Origin: Symbiodinium kawagutii
Lineage: Eukaryota; Sar; Dinophyceae; Suessiales; Symbiodiniaceae
Length of the DNA: 64,000 nt
Direction: 5' to 3'
NCBI GenBank assembly: GCA_009767595.1
Contig: VSDK01028333.1
Location: forward strand, 148,393-212,392
The notes under the pieces were generated by a model. The model ran no database searches. It was not told where the DNA came from and saw only the letters and a list, made by a program, of their open reading frames with translations. Below are positions 55,001 through 58,400 of this stretch, in pieces (the first letter of the stretch is position 1; the number at the start of each line of letters is the position of its first letter). Position numbers and translations under genes: made by a program.

Positions 55001-55446
55001 AAACCAATAACGACACCGGCATCGACCACAACAACAACACTTGGGTTCATCCAAACGTCTACCCGTTCGTGATCTGATCCCACCACGGGAGTCCCCGCAA
55101 GCATCAACACTGAGAGATGCGTCGAATGGTCGGGCGAAGAATGCCTCGGGACGAAGAAGTTCGGTGGTTTAGTATGGTTGGTGGTTTCAACACCTATAAT
55201 CAGTGGTTTAGAATGGTGAACCACTAGGGAATTGATGGTTAATGATTGATATAATTGTTATAAGGTGAATAGTGTCTAATAGTCACTATCCATTGCAAGG
55301 CGAATAATGGCTCATGATGGTTAATGTAATGATTATAGTGGTTGACAATGATCATAACTGCTTGTTTTTTTCTCACCGCCCGTCATGAAAAATATGCGCA
55401 AGTAGACCAACCAACCAACCAACCAGCCAACCAACCAACCAACCAA

Positions 55447-55477
<31 letters not shown>

Positions 55478-58400
55478 ACCATTTAAGTCAATACATTGGG
55501 GAAAGTAAAAATCTTCAAAACCATCATATTCATTCAGAGGCGAGCGCTGTGCACCTCTGCTATTTTCATGTTTGATCTTCTTGTTCAAATATAACCTATG
55601 AAGGCCCCCGTATCTTCAACCCACTTCATTCTAACGTTTGAATTGGAGCATATTCAATTAGAGCTGATTCAATCATAAGTAGTTTAGTTAAAATCGAAAA
55701 AACGTATCTAGTTGACACCAAAATACCAAAAATAGAAAGGATTTCAGGAAACTTTCTCAAGTACATCTATTTGTCCAAATCCTTTGGAGTTTTGGAATTG
55801 GTGTCGATCGAATAAGGCCACTCCCACTAAATGAGCCATAAATAGAGCCCCTCCCACTTAAATGGGCCATAAATAGGATACCTCCCATGAAATAAGCCAT
55901 AAGTAGAACCCCATCCCATTGAATAGGCCATAAATCGGACCTCTCCCATTAAACAGGCCATAATCAAGACCAAAAACATGAAAGATATCAGGACAATTTC
56001 TGTCCATTACGTAAGGCACCCTCCATTCGATATACCAGAATTGATATCAGAAACACCAAAAACACCAGAAACACAAGAGATTTCAGGAGACTTCCCTAAG
56101 TACCACTGTTTGTGAAAATCTTTTGGCCTTTTGAGTGTTTTTAATATTGCGCCTTCAAACTTCATGATGGCCTGTTTATGCCTATCGAATTACAGCTTAT
56201 TGAATTAAGCGCACTTGAGCATGACCTAGTTACTTAAGGCCGAGTGAATTGGGGCCTATTTAGCTGGTGCTGGCCTGTTGTCGGGACAAGAATGGACAAG
56301 AAGTGTTTCAAGCATAGTTCTCTGCTTCCAACATCAGGGAATAGCAAAGGTTGAGCATCACACTAGCAGACTTACAGTACTAAACCAGATCCACCACAGA
56401 AAGGCACCCGCGCACACATATGCATACATACAAATGTGCATTAAGTGTTTACCACTCAGCGCCTTGTCGACTTTCCAAATCCTTCAGTGTTCTGAAAATG
56501 GAAATCCCACCGGCACAGGGCGCTCCGCCCCTCTATATTTGGGCTACAACAATGACTTGCCTACCAACAAACAAGCCAATTGATTTACGATCAACCAACG
56601 GTTAATGAATATATACCAATAAGCCAAAACCTACACCAATCATTCATATACTGATCATTGACCGTCAAGCCATGTTTGAGTACCAATGATCATTGATTGG
56701 TGAACCAAAATTTCAATGGTAATCATAGTAGCGATGAACCATTATCTCACCATTGCTTTGCCACTATATAGTTGACCATTAATCAAACATTAGTTGGCCA
56801 GCTACTTAACTATCAACTGACCACTTTCAATCGTTGACCATCAACTAACCATTCTTTACCCACTACCTAAGCGCATTGAAGCACCCCTACCCTAGCGGAG
56901 ACTGTATCTCACCATGATTTAGCCACTATTTCACTATCTTGAACGGAGAAACTGACCATGGGGTTCACCAGTATCTAAGCATGGTACCCCGACAGGAAAC
57001 TGATCCCCAACCCTACTGCTATGGAGGCTCCAGCTGGTTCCAGTCGGGAATTCATCGTGGAGAGAATTCACCAGTGGCCGCACGGCCACTTATTCTCCAC
57101 TCATTGGCCATCTATTTTCCACTCATTTGTGAAGTAACAATTGGTGAACAATCAATGGTTTATTAACCACTGGTTAGTTTAGTAACCACTAGTTGTGAAG
57201 CCTCATGTTGATCTATTGTCGACTATCAATTCATCAACCCTTATCAATGCTTCGTTCAAAGACTTCTGACGCCCCCCCTGTCACCCATCTGAATGGTTAC
57301 AACTCGTCCAACTCAACTCAACCAACCACCCAGCGCAGTGGACGCAGTGATGCCGGGTCACATGGAAGGACTGTCCGGCGTTTGTGGGGTCTTCCTTCAG
57401 TTGTGGCGACAGGTGGCTGTTTCTTAAAATACGGAGCCCCAAAAATGCTTGGTTTATTGGTTTATTACTATAAATGGTTAATATTGGATGATAGTTGGGG
57501 GTTCCCTATTTTGAGAAACACTCAGGTTGATGCTGGTGGGTGGTGATAGGTTAGATGAAACCAGTGATTGAACTCACGGTTAAACTGATGGTGAGCTACT
57601 GCTCAATGGTTGATCACTGGTGGGCCAATGGTCCAAAGTGATGCGTAATGATGGTTGGGTATGGTCAAACTGACGGATGAACTGATGTCTACTAGTGATT
57701 AGTATTGGCTAATGGTGATTGATCATGGATAATCATTGTTGTTTCATCATGGTTGATCTAGGTCATATTGGTCAATCAATTGTGATAGCTAATGATGGTG
57801 AGTGATGGTAGAGAATAGCCAACGATACTAGGGTTAGAGATTGTTAATGGTAATTCACAAGCTTCTCGACACTGACTGGTGATGACTAGTGATGGTTGAT
57901 AGGCGGGTTGAGCTGCTTGCTGGGGATGGTTGGATCATGGTAAAGAACACTTCCGTGGCCGATGACTCCATTCCTTGTGGTATGAGGTGGTCCATATTAT
58001 GACTCACCATGGCCAGTGAGTAGCCACCACAGTTCCAGTAGAGTGAAGACGACTTGTAGACAATCAATGAGTTTCACCGTCATGGCCTGCGGTAATGTGC
58101 ACAGCACATGACATGTTACAATGACATGTCGTATCACTGGTTCCAGTACTTCCGTTGATTGTAAACATATCATTACAATATCTATTGATATCAAGTGCCA
58201 TTGATGGCTAGTTCGTAACCAATTTATGGTGAGTGAAAAATGGTTCATTTGTCAGCAAAAGATTGCCAATTAAAATGTCAATCAGCCCATTCAGCAACTC
58301 ATTCAATCAATTGACATATTGGCATTTAAATTGATTGACATGACAGAATTGTCGACAAGCGATGCTTGTCGCTGTCATTAATGGCCTGCAGTTAATTGAC

